A DNA stretch of 64,000 nucleotides from Clavulina sp. PMI_390 (taxonomy: Eukaryota; Basidiomycota; Agaricomycetes; Cantharellales; Hydnaceae). The stretch is from contig WIDE01000017.1 in NCBI GenBank assembly GCA_015039315.1, positions 276,181 through 340,180 of the forward strand, written 5' to 3'. Below are positions 23,201 to 35,041 of the stretch, piece after piece. Each line of letters opens with the position of its first letter. Position 1 is the stretch's first letter. A program made the position numbers and the translations under genes. The notes under the pieces are model-generated. The model searched no databases. It was not told the origin of the DNA and saw nothing but the letters and a program-made list of their open reading frames with translations.

Positions 23201-26200
23201 GAGACCCAAGATGTTGAGTTATCCCCATTGTGTCCAACTCTGATCGCAGCAACAAACCTTTGGTCAGCCCTCGTAACTCATCGCGCCTCTCAGTCATCTG
23301 AGACGACAGCTGCGGTTCAACGCGTCATTACGGATGCTTTGAGACTCGTCAGAGAGGCTTATCTCGTCCCCCCTGCGGGAACTTCTCTTCCTGATCATCC
23401 CACTCAGATAAATGAGCCCCCAGAAGGTGTTCTTTCCGACACTGTGAACCGGGGTACTGAAAAACCCAAGAAGGGAGCGCGCTCAAATAGCAAGCGTCCG
23501 AAGGGAACAGTGAAGACCACCCCAAAAGGTAAGTCAGGCATTGATTTAAAATACTTTTTCATGACGCTTGTCCCTTGTCCCTTAGCCCCCCCTGTAACGC
23601 CAAAGAAACGCTCACAATTGCCAACTCAGGCACCGCGGCCAGCGTTGCAGGACTTCTCCACGTTTGACTCCCTTCTCGGTAAGTCCAAACCCCTGGAAGA
23701 CTCGTTTCATACCACTCATCACAGGTAACAGCGATGTGTGGGCGTGTTGCTGGAATGCTAGGATGTGATCTGTTGAAACTCGAAGCTCTCCATCTTCGCG
23801 AGGCCTTGTTTAATCTGGATCCCCCTCCTGTTATTTCTCAGGGTAAGCTAGAACGCGCTTCCGAATACTCAGATGAGGCTCAACAATTTCTAGAACACAT
23901 TCGATCGCGCCTTGAGCTGACAACTGAATACATCGCCTTTGGACGCCACGAACTTGCGGAAGCTACTCTCAAAGATATTCTTGCTACTGGTGAAAACTCA
24001 CTTTCCACCGAGATGCGGGTCCACCTCGCTTTGACCTACGCCTCAACGCTCGTTGAGACCGGAAATGTGGACGGTGCAGTGGAAGCCTATCAGGAAGCAA
24101 TGACAGCTGCTGATACTCTCACCTCGGAGCCTGCTCCACCTGGAGTCCCGAAGTCGTTGTACCGAATACAGTCAATTGTTCGCTCTGCGATGGCTGCGAA
24201 TTCTTTTGCATCGATACAAGAATGCAGGGTGAGCCCTCCAGTCTATTTTTGATCTCTTTTTGCTAACCTTCTACCAGGATGATGCCGTGGCTGCTCTGAA
24301 TGGGCTGTTGCAATCGTTACGGCTCTGGAACCGGGCTTCATACATGCTTGAAAAGATTGGGACTTCTGAGGCGAAGATTGAGAGCAAGCGGTCCCCTCGC
24401 GCTCCCAATCCATTCCAAGTTCAGCCTGCTAGTGAGAAAACATCAAAAGCCAAGCAATCCTCAACGCCGTTCACTGCTCTTCAGTGGACTGTTGCCGAAG
24501 TGAGTGATTATACCAGTTATCTGGTGATTCGGTTCTGACGACAGCTCTCAGGGTGCACTCACAACACTTCTATCTATCACTCGCCTCTACCACGAGCGAG
24601 GTTCATTACGAGAAGCGGAGTACTTCCTACAACAAACCATAACTTTGGCCCAGGAGATCAAGGCATTCGGGTTCTTGGAGAAAGCACATCTCAAGCTTGC
24701 AGAACTCAAGAGTCGCTCCGGTGTTGTGAGCGACGTCCTGGACACTTTACCCAAGCCGGCTCTCGATGAGGTTCGTGTATATCACTCGTTCAAACCATCC
24801 CACAAAGCTCATACTTCGAACCGCCAGCAACTCTCCCTCAACGTTGTTGACTATTTGCGTATCTCCGCACAGGTGGAAGCGAAGAATGTTTCCTCCGAAG
24901 TCGCTCATGTTGGGTTTGCGCAAGCATCTACTGCCCTAGCTGGGCTACATGAAGCCTTTGGAAGGATCAGCAAAGCAGTGGACGCGGATGCCTCCACGAT
25001 CTTGCCATCGCTTGCAGCCACTATCTGGCGTCAACAAAGTGAGTATCATCACGACAAAAATCTGTTGTGATTCTTGCTGACTTGCTATTCAGTTTGGCAT
25101 TTGCGGGATACAGCAGATGAGAACTCTCAGTACAGTGATCTACTGGACCGCTTCCTGCTCCTTCCGACATCCCGCCGTACTAAGGTAAGAATTTTTATCT
25201 TACGTCGCACAATCTTGTCTTACATGTGAACCCACAGGCCGAAGAGAACATGCTTATGGGTAACCTAAGTCTGAATGAAGTGTACGCTCGCTTCAAAGCG
25301 GACATCACCCTCGATGCTTTACCTGAATCAAGTACGTCACTTCTTTCTGCAGCATGCACGCGATCCTACTCACCCGCAGCCCGTAGCTATCGCCATTCCA
25401 CTAGGCATGCATGGAGGTGATGTGGCAGTCCTCCCGACTGCCACACGCGACCTCCATTCCGCATTGTCGACAGCTGAGAAGTTCTACTGGCAATTCTTAG
25501 AGCTTCACAACGGCCGACGCGACATCGCTGAGTGCCGCCATGCAGCAATGGCGATCACGCTCATTCGAGCTTTCCGAGTGGCTCTCGGGACCAAGAGCAA
25601 GAATGCAGCTTCTGTGGCCGCGTCGCTCCTGGACTGGTCGGCTGCAACGACACTACGCCATGAATTAATAGATTGCGCCAGGGGCAAATTCCAGGATGCC
25701 ATTTTGGACGACCTTTCGTGGCGATCGATGTCAATCACCGGATCTCCAGTCCGTCCCACCCAATCTCAGCAAGCTCGTCGCGGCGTGCTTCGCTTCGACA
25801 CTGAGGATTCCGACGATGATGATGATGACAACGAATCTCCTAGTATCTCCATGAAAGGGTATTGGCGTGATGTTGTCGAACGGTACAACACCGAGACATG
25901 CGATGCGGTGTCTCTTGCGACCTCTTCAGTAGACCTTCTCCCTGAGCATTGGACAGTGGTTACTGTATCTTTGACAGAAGACAAGACCACCCTTATCGTC
26001 TCCCGACAACGCCCGCGCCATGAGCCAATGTTGGTGTATCTACCGATTAACCGCCAGGACAGGCGTGACGATGGTGGAGAAGACCAGTTTACCTGGGAGA
26101 TGGCTATGGATGAACTGCAAGATATCGTGGCACAGAATAATGACACTGCGAGAAACAGTCGCGATGTTGTTGAGCGGGAGGGGCGGGTTGCTTGGTGGGC

Positions 26201-27790
26201 AAAGCGAGTGGAGCTCGACCAGCGCCTGAAAGCGTTTGTGGAGAACGTTGAGTACTGCTGGTTGGGTGTATTCAAGGTAACTTGTTTCTCTCGGACCACA
26301 AAACCCCTATGCTCACCATATGTGTTTTCCACATCCAGACGGCCTTCTGCGAACCTGTTGCACTCACGCCAGAAGTTCGAGCTGCATTCCGCTCTAAGCT
26401 CGAGGGCGCCCTTCGCCGGAATGGATGCATGCATGAGAAGCGAGAGAAGCAGCGTCTTCATATTGATGATGCCATCCTGGACTGCTTCGCATCTCTCTCT
26501 CCAAAATGCCGAGACGAGGAGCTTGAAGACCTTGCGTACTTCGTCCTTGATCTCTTCCAAATCCATGGGGCTCGCGTTGCGATATCTGAGATCGACATTG
26601 ACCAGCTAGCTATTGACCTGCGTGCAGTGCTGGAGGAACACGCGGCCACTTTGTCGCGTTTGCGGCTCCAAACCATCCCTGATCACCATCTCTTCCTCGT
26701 ACTGGATCGTAATGTGCAGGGTATTCCTTGGGAATCCATTCCTGTCCTTCGCGGTCATTCTGTCAGCCGCATCCCCTCCCTGAGCTTCCTCATTGACCGC
26801 GTCCATCTGGCCCGCCATTTGAGGGGTCTCTCTCCACTTCCCAATCCAGCGGACGCAGCCACTGGAAAGAATCTCGTTGACCGAGCAACAATCGACCCCC
26901 GAAAGACATTCTTTGTGCTCAATCCTAGTGGCGACCTAGCACCGACACAGAAACGTTTCACAGACTGGCTTGATAGCATGCGTCAGGTGGGTTGGACTGG
27001 AATCGTTGGAAGGGTCCCGACGGAGGATGAGCTCGTGCGGGCTTTGACAAATTATGACCTAGTCATGTGAGTCAAGCTTGACCGATGGTGGTGCGGGGGC
27101 GTCGCAAGACTTATGCTTTCCTGTTTTCATCAGTTATTTTGGCCATGGAGGTGCTGAACAGTACATTCGTGCTCACAAAGTGCGCAACCTACCTCGTTGC
27201 GCCGCGACAATGCTCTGGGGTTGCTCGTCAGGTTCGATGAAGGAAATGGGTGAATTCGATCGTATTGGAACTCCATACAACTACATGGTTGCTGGCAGGT
27301 AAGCTTTTCTCGAATGTTCCATAGTTTAATCCCTCAGCTGACTGATCATTCCGCTCATTATCCCACATCTGGCACGTCGTCCGAATCTGACGCTCACAGT
27401 CCATCCCTCGTCGCTACGCTATGGGACGTGACCGACAAAGACACGGATATGTTTGCCGACACCGTGTTCCAGAAACTTCGCCTGAAGGATGAACGTGCCG
27501 TACGAAACTGGTCCCCTCTGCAAGCCACCTCAAACGTCGCTTCGTCATCGTCGAGGGGAGGCGGATCCCGACTTGCGCTCGCCGGGCCACGAAAGCGCGC
27601 ATTCACGATTGCACTTGATGGTCCAGAGACCCCTGTGGGGAGGCTGGTGCCGGTACGAGGGACGAGCACGGAGGATGCGCTGGTCCCTGTGTCCATCGTC
27701 AATGCTGTTGCAACGTCGCGGGATGTTTGCAAGCTGCCGTATTTGACGGGGGCTGCAACGGTGGTGTATGGGATTCCGTTCTACCTCTGA
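20230..27790 (+). CDS. ESP1: Separase (caspase-like cysteine protease, peptidase C50)
   Basis: Seventeen exons: 20230-20868, 20931-21143, 21200-21589, 21649-21820, 21869-22566, 22618-23006, 23059-23528, 23586-23678, 23732-24228, 24278-24499, 24552-25038, 25093-25184, 25238-25331, 25387-26276, 26339-27066, 27134-27298, 27400-27790. They encode 2209 residues, in the usual range for fungal separases. The basic, Ser/Thr-rich N-terminus leads into a long helical-repeat region. An acidic DSDDDDDDNE insert precedes the C-terminal protease domain. Both catalytic residues lie in exon 16: His in YFGHGGAEQY and Cys in MLWGCSSGSM. The conserved ending SPSLVATLWDVTDKDTD follows. The enzyme cleaves the kleisin subunit of cohesin at anaphase, under securin control. 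The 48-base intron at 21821-21868 is in frame, so both spliced and unspliced products would read through. Confidence 0.95.
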
Positions 27791-27859
27791 ACAGGGGGTA
27801 GCCTGGATAATTTCTAGGAATTTTAGGGCAGATTTAGTAGGATCTTAGGCATGCATGTT

Positions 27860-27865
27860 AATAAA
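27860..27865 (+). terminator. Poly(A)-signal-like hexamer after separase
   Basis: AATAAA lies 70 bases after the separase stop codon. Fungal signals are loose, so this is suggestive only. Confidence 0.35.
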
Positions 27866-28074
27866 TGTAGCGTTCTCTCATGCACACAGTCCAGTTTGAT
27901 CTCAGAAGCGGAAAGCTCGAGCAAGAAAGCACTCTGGATCAACAGCTGCGAGGTGGGTCCTAGCCACGAATTATGATTGACTATGATGGTTCAGAGGAAC
28001 ATCTAGGGTAGGTCCATAAGATTGACTACTAGATCCCATGAATGCTGATGAAGGGAGGGTTGCAAATGAGCTGC

Positions 28075-28801
28075 TCAATATGGGCGAGCAGCAGCTTGGC
28101 ACTGTCGGAATAAACGGATAGATTAATAACAGGATAGAGAGAGAGAATAAAGGTTAGCTCACAGCCTTCAGTTGCTCGAGATACCACGAGCAAGATTGCA
28201 TGTCAGCCTTCTCCAGGCAAGTGGTAAAGTCTACACGGATGGGCGAATCAGACCGTGTGCTGGCACAAGTGACAATGAACTATACATACCACGAGCCTGG
28301 ACTTCACAGCTGGGGCCCTGTGATTGGTATTGCTGCTGTTGGGCAACAGGTGCAGGTGCTTCAGCGGGAGCAGCGTGGCTGCTGCTGCCACCAAACAGCA
28401 TGCTGGAGAGACCATGACCAATCGTTGACCCGACTGCGACGGAGCCGGCAGCTACAAAAAGCACACAGCAAAGAGAGATAGAAATCCAAGGTCAGCTCGC
28501 CAGTAAGGGGATAGTGCTGGGCTGAAGATTTGCAGACGTACTGGCAGCCATTTGAGCAAGCATGCCAGGTTGTGATGGAGCCTGGGCAGCTACTGGCGGC
28601 GGATGGGAAGCGTGGGTCTGGGGAGGAGCTGCGCCATAGCCTGCGGGTGCAGCAGCAGTGTGGGCCTGGCGAGTTTGCTGCTGAGCTGGTGCCGGAGCAG
28701 GAGCAGGACGAGCAGCAGGACGACCACGGGATTGACGCTATAGAGGAATAGTATGTTATTTAATGTGCCCCTCTTCTGCAAAACGAGAGACATACAGGCA
28801 T
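28075..28801 (-). CDS. MIX17: Twin CX9C (CHCH) mitochondrial protein of the MIX17/CHCHD2 family
   Basis: Exons, in transcript order: 28796-28801, 28542-28737, 28290-28451, 28163-28230 and 28075-28101, giving 152 residues. The protein begins MPRQSRGRPAARPAPAPAP, a basic/Ala/Pro leader. A Gln/Pro-rich middle follows, then the family hallmark GSVAVGSTIGHGLSSMLFGG. The C-terminal CHCH domain has both pairs exactly CX9C (C-EVQARDFTT-C and C-SWYLEQLKA-C). Such proteins enter the intermembrane space by the Mia40 pathway and help respiratory-chain function. The first coding exon is only ATGCCT, and the last exon supplies the final cysteine, so shorter models would destroy the fold. It is transcribed divergently from the next gene. 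Confidence 0.9.
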
Positions 28802-28969
28802 TGTTGTGTGGTGGGTGATGGGAGTAGAGGGCAGGAGAGAATGAAACGTTCGTAAGCCTTTCAAGCCGAAGAAAACAGACTTGGTCACGCGTGACTCACG
28901 TGCCGAACCTTGTGACTTGTCGCTCGTCCACCGTTTCACTGCAAGGAGAAAGTCACAGTTGGCTCAACA
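28802..28969. promoter_or_regulatory. Bidirectional promoter between two mitochondrial-protein genes
   Basis: Only 168 bases separate the start codons of the MIX17-type gene (minus) and the Mba1/mL45-like gene (plus). Any promoter elements must be shared or interleaved. Confidence 0.6.
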
Positions 28970-30193
28970 ATGAGCTTGTCCACTCTTTTGGCTTCGCGCT
29001 CGCTAAGATGTAGGCCTGCATCGCATCTCATTGCTTCATGCTCCTATGCCACCATGCCCTCCATTCCCCGTGCACCATCCCCAAAAATGCGCATGGCCAA
29101 AATGCCCGCACTCCCTGAAAATGCGACCGACGCCGACATTAACGACATTAGAATAAAAGCTCAGAGGGAGCAGTTGCGCATGGTCGAAGCCGAGGCCGAA
29201 CGAGGAACGCGAAGAAAAGTGGATCCCATGGCTGTCACGGTGCCACTGCTAGGTGAGTGCTGCCTCGACTCGAGCCACAGGGCTGTCTGCCTAACACTTG
29301 CTTCGTCTTAGCGCTACACATCCCCCAGCGGATTCTTCCTCTACTGCAAAAGGGTAAAATAGGTGTTGCTGGGAAAGTTTCGTTCCGCGAGGTACTAGAA
29401 AAGCTTAAAGACGCTCTCCAGTAAGCAGCTTGTGCACCTGCTTCTCTCATCTCTGTCAGAATTCTAATAATCCACTTCCTAGCTTCTGGCTAGCCTCTCA
29501 ACACCCAGTAATACCTGGTATGAAGAAGAAGCCGAAGCTGTGGCACGTGTACGACATTTTCAGTGTTCGCTCACTAAGTGCCAAGCGGCCACTCGCAACA
29601 CTGCGAAAGCAGGCAATGGAATCTTACATCCGCATGAACCAGATAGAAGCAAGGTGAGGTCTCATCTGTTGGCGACGTCATTTCTCTTTCAACCATCGCT
29701 CATTTGGTTCGTCTCCCTTCAGAGGCAACCTCGACGAACTCCACGCTCAGGTTTCTGAGCCTCTGCGATCACAAATTCGCGAGCGCATTCTCAAGCGCGG
29801 CAGGAGCGTTGTGGAATGGAAGTTCCATGGCGAAGTAGAGCCTCCGAAATGCCTGTCCCTCCGAATGATCCCGAGCATTGGCATTGCCGATCTTCCCGAG
29901 TCCCAAGCAGCAGTGCAGCAGGCTCTCTTCAAGTTCAAGACAAAGCAGGTGCGTCTTGTTTGTTATGTTCTGATTAGATAGCTACGTATATCTAATGTGT
30001 ACTCACTCTTCATCTACTACAGAGCTTGGTTATCCGCGATGCTCGTGGTGGGTCCACGATTGCCGGCAATGACAAGCCCAGGATCGTCACCGATTACATT
30101 GTCTTTGAGCATAAGAACTGGGTGCCCGGCCAGAAATGGCTCCCTAAGGCTCAGATGTATGACATTCCCACATCTGAGCTCAAGTCATCATGA
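28970..30193 (+). CDS. Mitochondrial Mba1/mL45-like protein (tentative)
   Basis: Exons 28970-29252, 29312-29420, 29483-29653, 29723-29948 and 30023-30193 give 319 residues. The N-terminus (MSLSTLLASRSLRCRP) is a typical mitochondrial presequence, with Arg, Ser and Leu and no acids. The C-terminal half, with WKFHGEVEPPKCLSLRM, then FKTKQSLVI and TDYIVFEHK, resembles the Tim44-like fold of Mba1 and mL45. Those proteins hold the mitoribosome at the inner membrane for insertion of newly made proteins. The match is by pattern and layout, not by alignment, so it may instead be another mitoribosomal protein. Mitochondrial location is more certain than the family. Confidence 0.6.
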
Positions 30194-30340
30194 GGTATCC
30201 ACCACAAGATACGCATACCACCTCACACCTTGTAGTTACCCTACGGCCATCTTTAATAGATCTAAATATTGGTCGAGGGACAACTATATGTTGAAGTGCT
30301 AGCTGTACAACGTGTGATGTGACCCAAAGAAGTAAAAGAA

Positions 30341-32492
30341 CTAAGTCGTCGGTTCTGCAGCGTCATTGATGTCCAGATCCTCCATGTGGTCAAGTAGCTC
30401 ATCGATCTGAACCTCTGGGAAATCTTCTTCGTCCTCCCCGCTATCCTCTTCGCCGTCTTGCATCGCCGCCGGAGGAGCAGAGGCAGCGGGCGTAGGCTCC
30501 ACATCCATAGCATAAGCAGACTTTCCTTTCCCGCCCCTCTTCTTCGAGGACTCCTCCGCCATATCGACGTCCGCGCGATAGAGGTTGACAGTCGCCCGAA
30601 GTTCGGGGTCTTCCTCCAAATCGCGCAAGAACATCTCATAGTCTTCCTCAACACGCTTAGCATCCAGCCCTCCTCGCCTACCCAACGCACCACGCCCAGC
30701 ACCGCCGCTGTTCCCTTTCTTCCCTGATGTCGTCGTCTCCGCCGCCCCGTCCTCGGCGTTCGGGTCCTCTGCCTCCTTAGCGATACTGCGCAGCTTCCAG
30801 ATACGGTTCTTCGTGCGTCGGCGGCGGTTCGGGAATGTCTTCTTCACGAGCACAACGTCTGGTATCCTCCCACTATCCAGCTGGTCAAATGCCTCGCTGT
30901 TAAAGTTGTTGCGCGTCAAGTAGTAGCCCAGCACGGTGTCCCCTGGCTGGAGCACTGCGCCGAGATGTGTGCGCGTATGGTAGATCGCGTCCGTCCCACC
31001 CGATGTGACGTCGTCCATATCCATATCCATGGAGTCTGCGGCGTTATGTGCTTGGGCAGCGGATCGGAAGGCGCGGGCAGGCGCGACTTGGGCGTCAGCA
31101 AGGACATATTTTCCTCGAGTAGGCCCCGAAGGCTCGATGTCCAACACGGTAAACTCCATAAGCTCAGCGATGGAGGCCAGGGGGTCAAAGGGAGTACGCC
31201 AATAGACTGGGGCAGTCACTTCGGCTTGTTGGAGAGTAGAGGGGTCGAGGAGGTGGATGCTGTTGCCAATCCGGGTACATATTGTAAGGGGGCTGGATTC
31301 AGAGGGATGTTAGTCAGTAACGATGGATTTTCCATTGGGAAGCTTATCAAGAGTTGGGCAGCTGACCTGATGTTGCTGAATGAGCGCGCCTGTTTGGGGG
31401 GTATGCAGATGAGATCATCTCTGCAGATAGGCATGATCTCGACAGAGTATGTAAACTTGTACGTGGAGGTGCCTGAATGTGTGTCCTTCGACTGGAGTTG
31501 CTCAGAGGTTTTTGAGCTATTCACGAACACTCATCAGGATACAACCTATCAGCCAGAGAAAGAATATTGCATACCGTATTGGAACAACTGCAGCCAAGAA
31601 CTCCACCATCTTGATCGCATGGGTTCTCTGGGCGTAGAAGAAATCGAGGCCATCCTTGACTTCTTTGATGGAGACTGTATCCTTGTCTGCCCCGTGCTTG
31701 AGGATTAGCTGCTCGAGATAGAGGAAAGTCCGCTTGTGGTTGACTTTTTGCCGGACTTGGACCAAAGAGTTCCATGTATTTTTAGCCGCAAGCTTTGTGC
31801 AATCGGGGCATTGTCCATGGACGACAACGTACTCGATCTCAAATATCTGCTGAAGGATCGTGTTTGTGAACACCTGCGAATAGTTTAGAAACGCGAGATC
31901 GGTGTTAGAGATTGGGCGAAGCTGGAGAATGACTGAGCGGATCTTACCTCCTTCTGGATCGTTAGCTTTACTCGCAAACGTTTTGAATGTGGCTCCGTCC
32001 AGATGAATCCAGCGTCAATAAGGCGGATTTTATTAAGTCCCTTTAGCTTTTTGAGACATATCGCGAGGAGCTCTCGGGATTCAGGTTGTGCCGAAGTCCA
32101 GGAAGTTGGTGGGGAAAGGAATCGATCACAATTCCGGCAAAAGTTGACAGTTGCTGTAGCAGGACGTGACAGGTGAGAATCTAATACGGTATATATTGCT
32201 TATTTTGTGCCCACCTTGCTTTGGGATACCCTCTGTAATGTCAACGCTGATCTCGCAAAACTTGTAAGCAAGAGCCAAGCAGGTAGGACAATTATGAGAT
32301 CTAGTACATACGAGTTTCTTAGGCACGGAATACACAAGTTTGCAGAATTAGGCTCGATAACATCACCTAAGCCATGCAAGGCAGGTCAAGGTCAACGGGA
32401 GTGCTTGCGAGAAAACCTCCAACGCTTAGTGATAGCTTACCACAGTCCGCACAGAGAACGCGATGGACAGGAGGTTGTACGACGATATCCAT
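30341..32492 (-). CDS. NMD3: 60S ribosomal subunit nuclear export adaptor NMD3
   Basis: Exons in transcript order: 32441-32492, 32312-32366, 32215-32246, 31948-32153, 31575-31873, 31367-31516 and 30341-31292, giving 581 residues. The N-terminal zinc region has the four CxxC pairs typical of NMD3 (CADC, CIPC, CRNC, CPDC). Family signatures follow: ITEGIPKQ, KGLNKIRLIDAGFIWTEPHS, KLTIQKEVF, RTFLYLEQLILKHGADKD and TRIGNSIHLLDPSTLQ. The basic PNRRRRTKNRIWKL segment and the leucine-rich acidic C-terminus VQIDELLDHMEDLDI fit the nuclear import and CRM1 export signals. The protein binds late pre-60S particles and carries them out of the nucleus. It is convergent with the mitochondrial gene on its left and divergent from the methyltransferase on its right. 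Confidence 0.96.
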
Positions 32493-32736
32493 CCAGTATC
32501 TAGCGACAAAAAATGGAGATCGAGGGGAGTTGGGAGTCAAAGGGAGGTGTGAAACGGCCTCTGGCTGACTGAGGCTGACTTTTTGTGGGCGTCGGTACCG
32601 AAGGTCGGGATTAGGTGATCGATCGATTCACCGACCTCCCCGTCTGTACCATACTGGTGTTCTGGTGACTAAGGATTGCAGCCATTTGTTCTGCACTCTT
32701 CTTCATAGACTCATCTCGAGGAATAACCATTTTATC
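32493..32736. promoter_or_regulatory. Bidirectional promoter, NMD3 / methyltransferase
   Basis: 244 bases separate the divergent start codons at 32492 (minus) and 32737 (plus). Confidence 0.55.
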
Positions 32737-33748
32737 ATGGAAAATTCAGATTTTCTTCCATTTGCCGAGCCTGATGCAGCCGAGGACGATGACTTGAGAT
32801 ATGGTAGCTTGGTATTGAGGGCGGCAGCAAAGGTCGACTTATCTCACTTGACTGGTTGGTCGCTCGAAAGAATTTCATAGAACCCTGACTCTCCTGGTCT
32901 TGCAGGATGGGAAGGTCAGAGATTTTCCAAGCTCAGATCAGTCTGGTTCCCCGTCTGACCCCCAAGAAGGCAAACACTTTGCTAGCCGACCAATTCTTTT
33001 CCCCGTCTTTGCTCTTGGCAGAGCAAATAGAGCGAGGTCTTGTTGACCTTGAAGGTTGCACAGGTACTTTACTTATCTACTGAGCATACTACGCACACCT
33101 TCAATCAATACTCTTCCCGATAGTTGTTGAGATCGGGGCTGGGGCTGCGCTTCCTTCCATTCTGGCTGCATGCCGAGAGAAGCCACCATCTCTTATTACA
33201 ATAACTGATCACCCAGACGAGACGATTATCAATAATCTGCGAGAGAATATAGAGCGGAATCGCCCTCTTTTCTCTCCTAGCTGTCAGGTGAAATGCCTTC
33301 CATATATATGGGGAGAGGACTCCTTACCAATCCTGCAAGTTTTTCTGGCTCGGTATTCATAAAGAAGTGCTGCTAACCGACTCAACGTAGGGAGCCTCTG
33401 AAGCACCGAGGGTCTCAAGGGTATGACTTTATGATCCTCTCGGACTTGCTGTACTTTGACGCATCTCACGACGCACTGGTCAAATCAGTCGAGCTACTGC
33501 TGTCAAGAAGAGAGACCTCTAGAGCATACGTGGGTGCGGGGATGTACACCCCACCTGCAGTGTGCGCAAAATTCATTGCAATAGCCGAGAAGGCAGGCCT
33601 GGAGGCGGAGGAGCAAACAGCTAAGACACAAACGCCAGAAGAGAGCATGTGGCGTGGCCAGATGAATGTGGTTGGGATGACGCTGGAGAGTCTGGCGGCT
33701 CGAAAGGCAAACGTTAGGTGGTGGATGATGAAATGGAAAGGATTTTGA
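32737..33748 (+). CDS. EFM7/NNT1-like class I methyltransferase
   Basis: Exons 32737-32858, 32906-33063, 33124-33334 and 33391-33748 give 282 residues. The acidic N-terminus leads to ANTLLADQFFSPS. The SAM-binding motif I is VVEIGAGAALPSILAA, with the acidic post-I TDHPDETIINNL and the motif IV region DFMILSDLLYFDASHD. The order and spacing match the METTL21/NNT1 group, whose yeast member Efm7 methylates the N-terminus of eEF1A. The target in this fungus is inferred. The exon 1 to 2 boundary was chosen because only donor 32859 keeps an open frame through exon 2. The third intron needs a GC donor (CT|GCAAGT) to join ILEPLKHRG in frame. Confidence 0.82.
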
Positions 33749-33864
33749 TAGGGTGCATGTAAGATGGCAGGCAATATAATACATATTATATGAATAGTGG
33801 GTGAGGTATGCATGACTGAAAGAGGTTGATTTTGGCGAGGACGAGCGATTCAGCGCAGAGGATA

Positions 33865-34391
33865 TCAGTAACGGATTGCTGGTAGTGGCTCTGCGCGTAT
33901 TGAGGAAAGGTCTATTGCAGAATCTTTTTCTGGATCGATTTCGGCGATCAGGGTTCTGTGAAAGACAAGAGAAGAGGAAAAGCGTGCTATCAGCGATCGA
34001 ACTATGCGGCCAAGTCATAGGTCAATGATAGAGACGAGCGGGCGGTAGCTTCATGTAATTCCGAGCACTTACATGGTGTCGCCCTTCACGAGATACAAGC
34101 CTAGAGGCACTTCCTCAACACCCTCCTCAAGGCTGTAAACGCGCTCTGTAGAGTTCGAGAGAACAATATTTGATTTCTGATCGAATCCAGCAAGCGTTCC
34201 CTAATTTAGACGATGGTTTAGCAGAACCGTAAACGCGTCGAGGCGCGACGACGTACGACGATCGTTCGTCCATCCTGCAATATCATCAACACGAGCTCTA
34301 ACGAACATAGATAAGCTCGAAATGAGCAAGATCGAACTAATGAACAATGATGATCTAGCTCACTATCCACATATCCTGCCAAACTGGACAT
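33865..34391 (-). CDS. LSM8: U6 snRNA-associated Sm-like protein LSM8
   Basis: Exons in transcript order: 34364-34391, 34257-34297, 34073-34200 and 33865-33955, giving 95 residues, the usual LSM8 length. It starts MSSLAGYVDK. Sm motif 1 is VLMILQDGRTIVGTLAGFDQ with the NIVLSNSTERVYS strand. Sm motif 2 is GLYLVKGDTITLIAEID. The EEGVEEVPLGLYLVKGD stretch separates LSM8 from LSM1 and other Lsm proteins. LSM8 defines the nuclear Lsm2-8 ring that binds the U6 3' end. The 3' end is 116 bases from that of the convergent methyltransferase gene. Confidence 0.95.
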
Positions 34392-35041
34392 GCTGCAAGG
34401 ACCGTGTTTGGTGCTCGACGGGAGGAAGCGCCGGGGGGATAAAAAGGCATTCTCCGGCGGAGGCGGATTCTCTTCATTCTGCCATCTCACAGAGCTGCAG
34501 CGTTCAAGCTTCCTCTCATGCCAACAGGCTGAGAGGGAGTACTTCCGCGCTGGGGCTGGTCTTCGTTTTGGCTAGAGTGATACTTCCTCCTCGTTTGAAG
34601 CTTCTGTCGCAGTTTTTTCCATGTGCTTTTGCTATAGTTTTGAGAGGAACATCTCGGACCAGCTCACTCTACACATATTCGTCCAGCAAACTCCACTTCC
34701 ATCCATACTACTTACCGAAATTCCTACTTTTACTATCAAAATGTTCATCTGTGATTATCTCAACCAGGGTTGAGGTTGAACGCAGATTCATTCATTGGGG
34801 TGTTCGATGAGGCGTCAGTGAACCAAATCACTTCAAAGGGCCCGGAGTGCCCTAAGATCACCTAAGCGGTGACAAAAGTCTTTGAGAAGATTTTCTGATC
34901 TCATCACCACTGATGTTGACGTCAGACTGCTGACGAGTAGCCACGAAGCGCTGGGTCCAAACAAGACGCACCGCGTCGCGTCCTGACCACGATTGTCGAC
35001 ATTGCGCAACCTAATACCTCGCGTAACCTACTTTACGACTA
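34392..35041. other. Intergenic region between divergent LSM8 and RecQ genes
   Basis: 650 bases of promoter DNA. Open frames on both strands here show no family features. Confidence 0.5.

Noticed and set aside
25766..26566. 266-codon open frame on the minus strand
   Set aside because: It lies opposite exons of separase and shows no family motif; codon use follows the sense gene.
33335..33390. Apparent frameshift in the methyltransferase near residue 150
   Set aside because: Explained by a GC-AG intron; phase and conserved motif IV follow.
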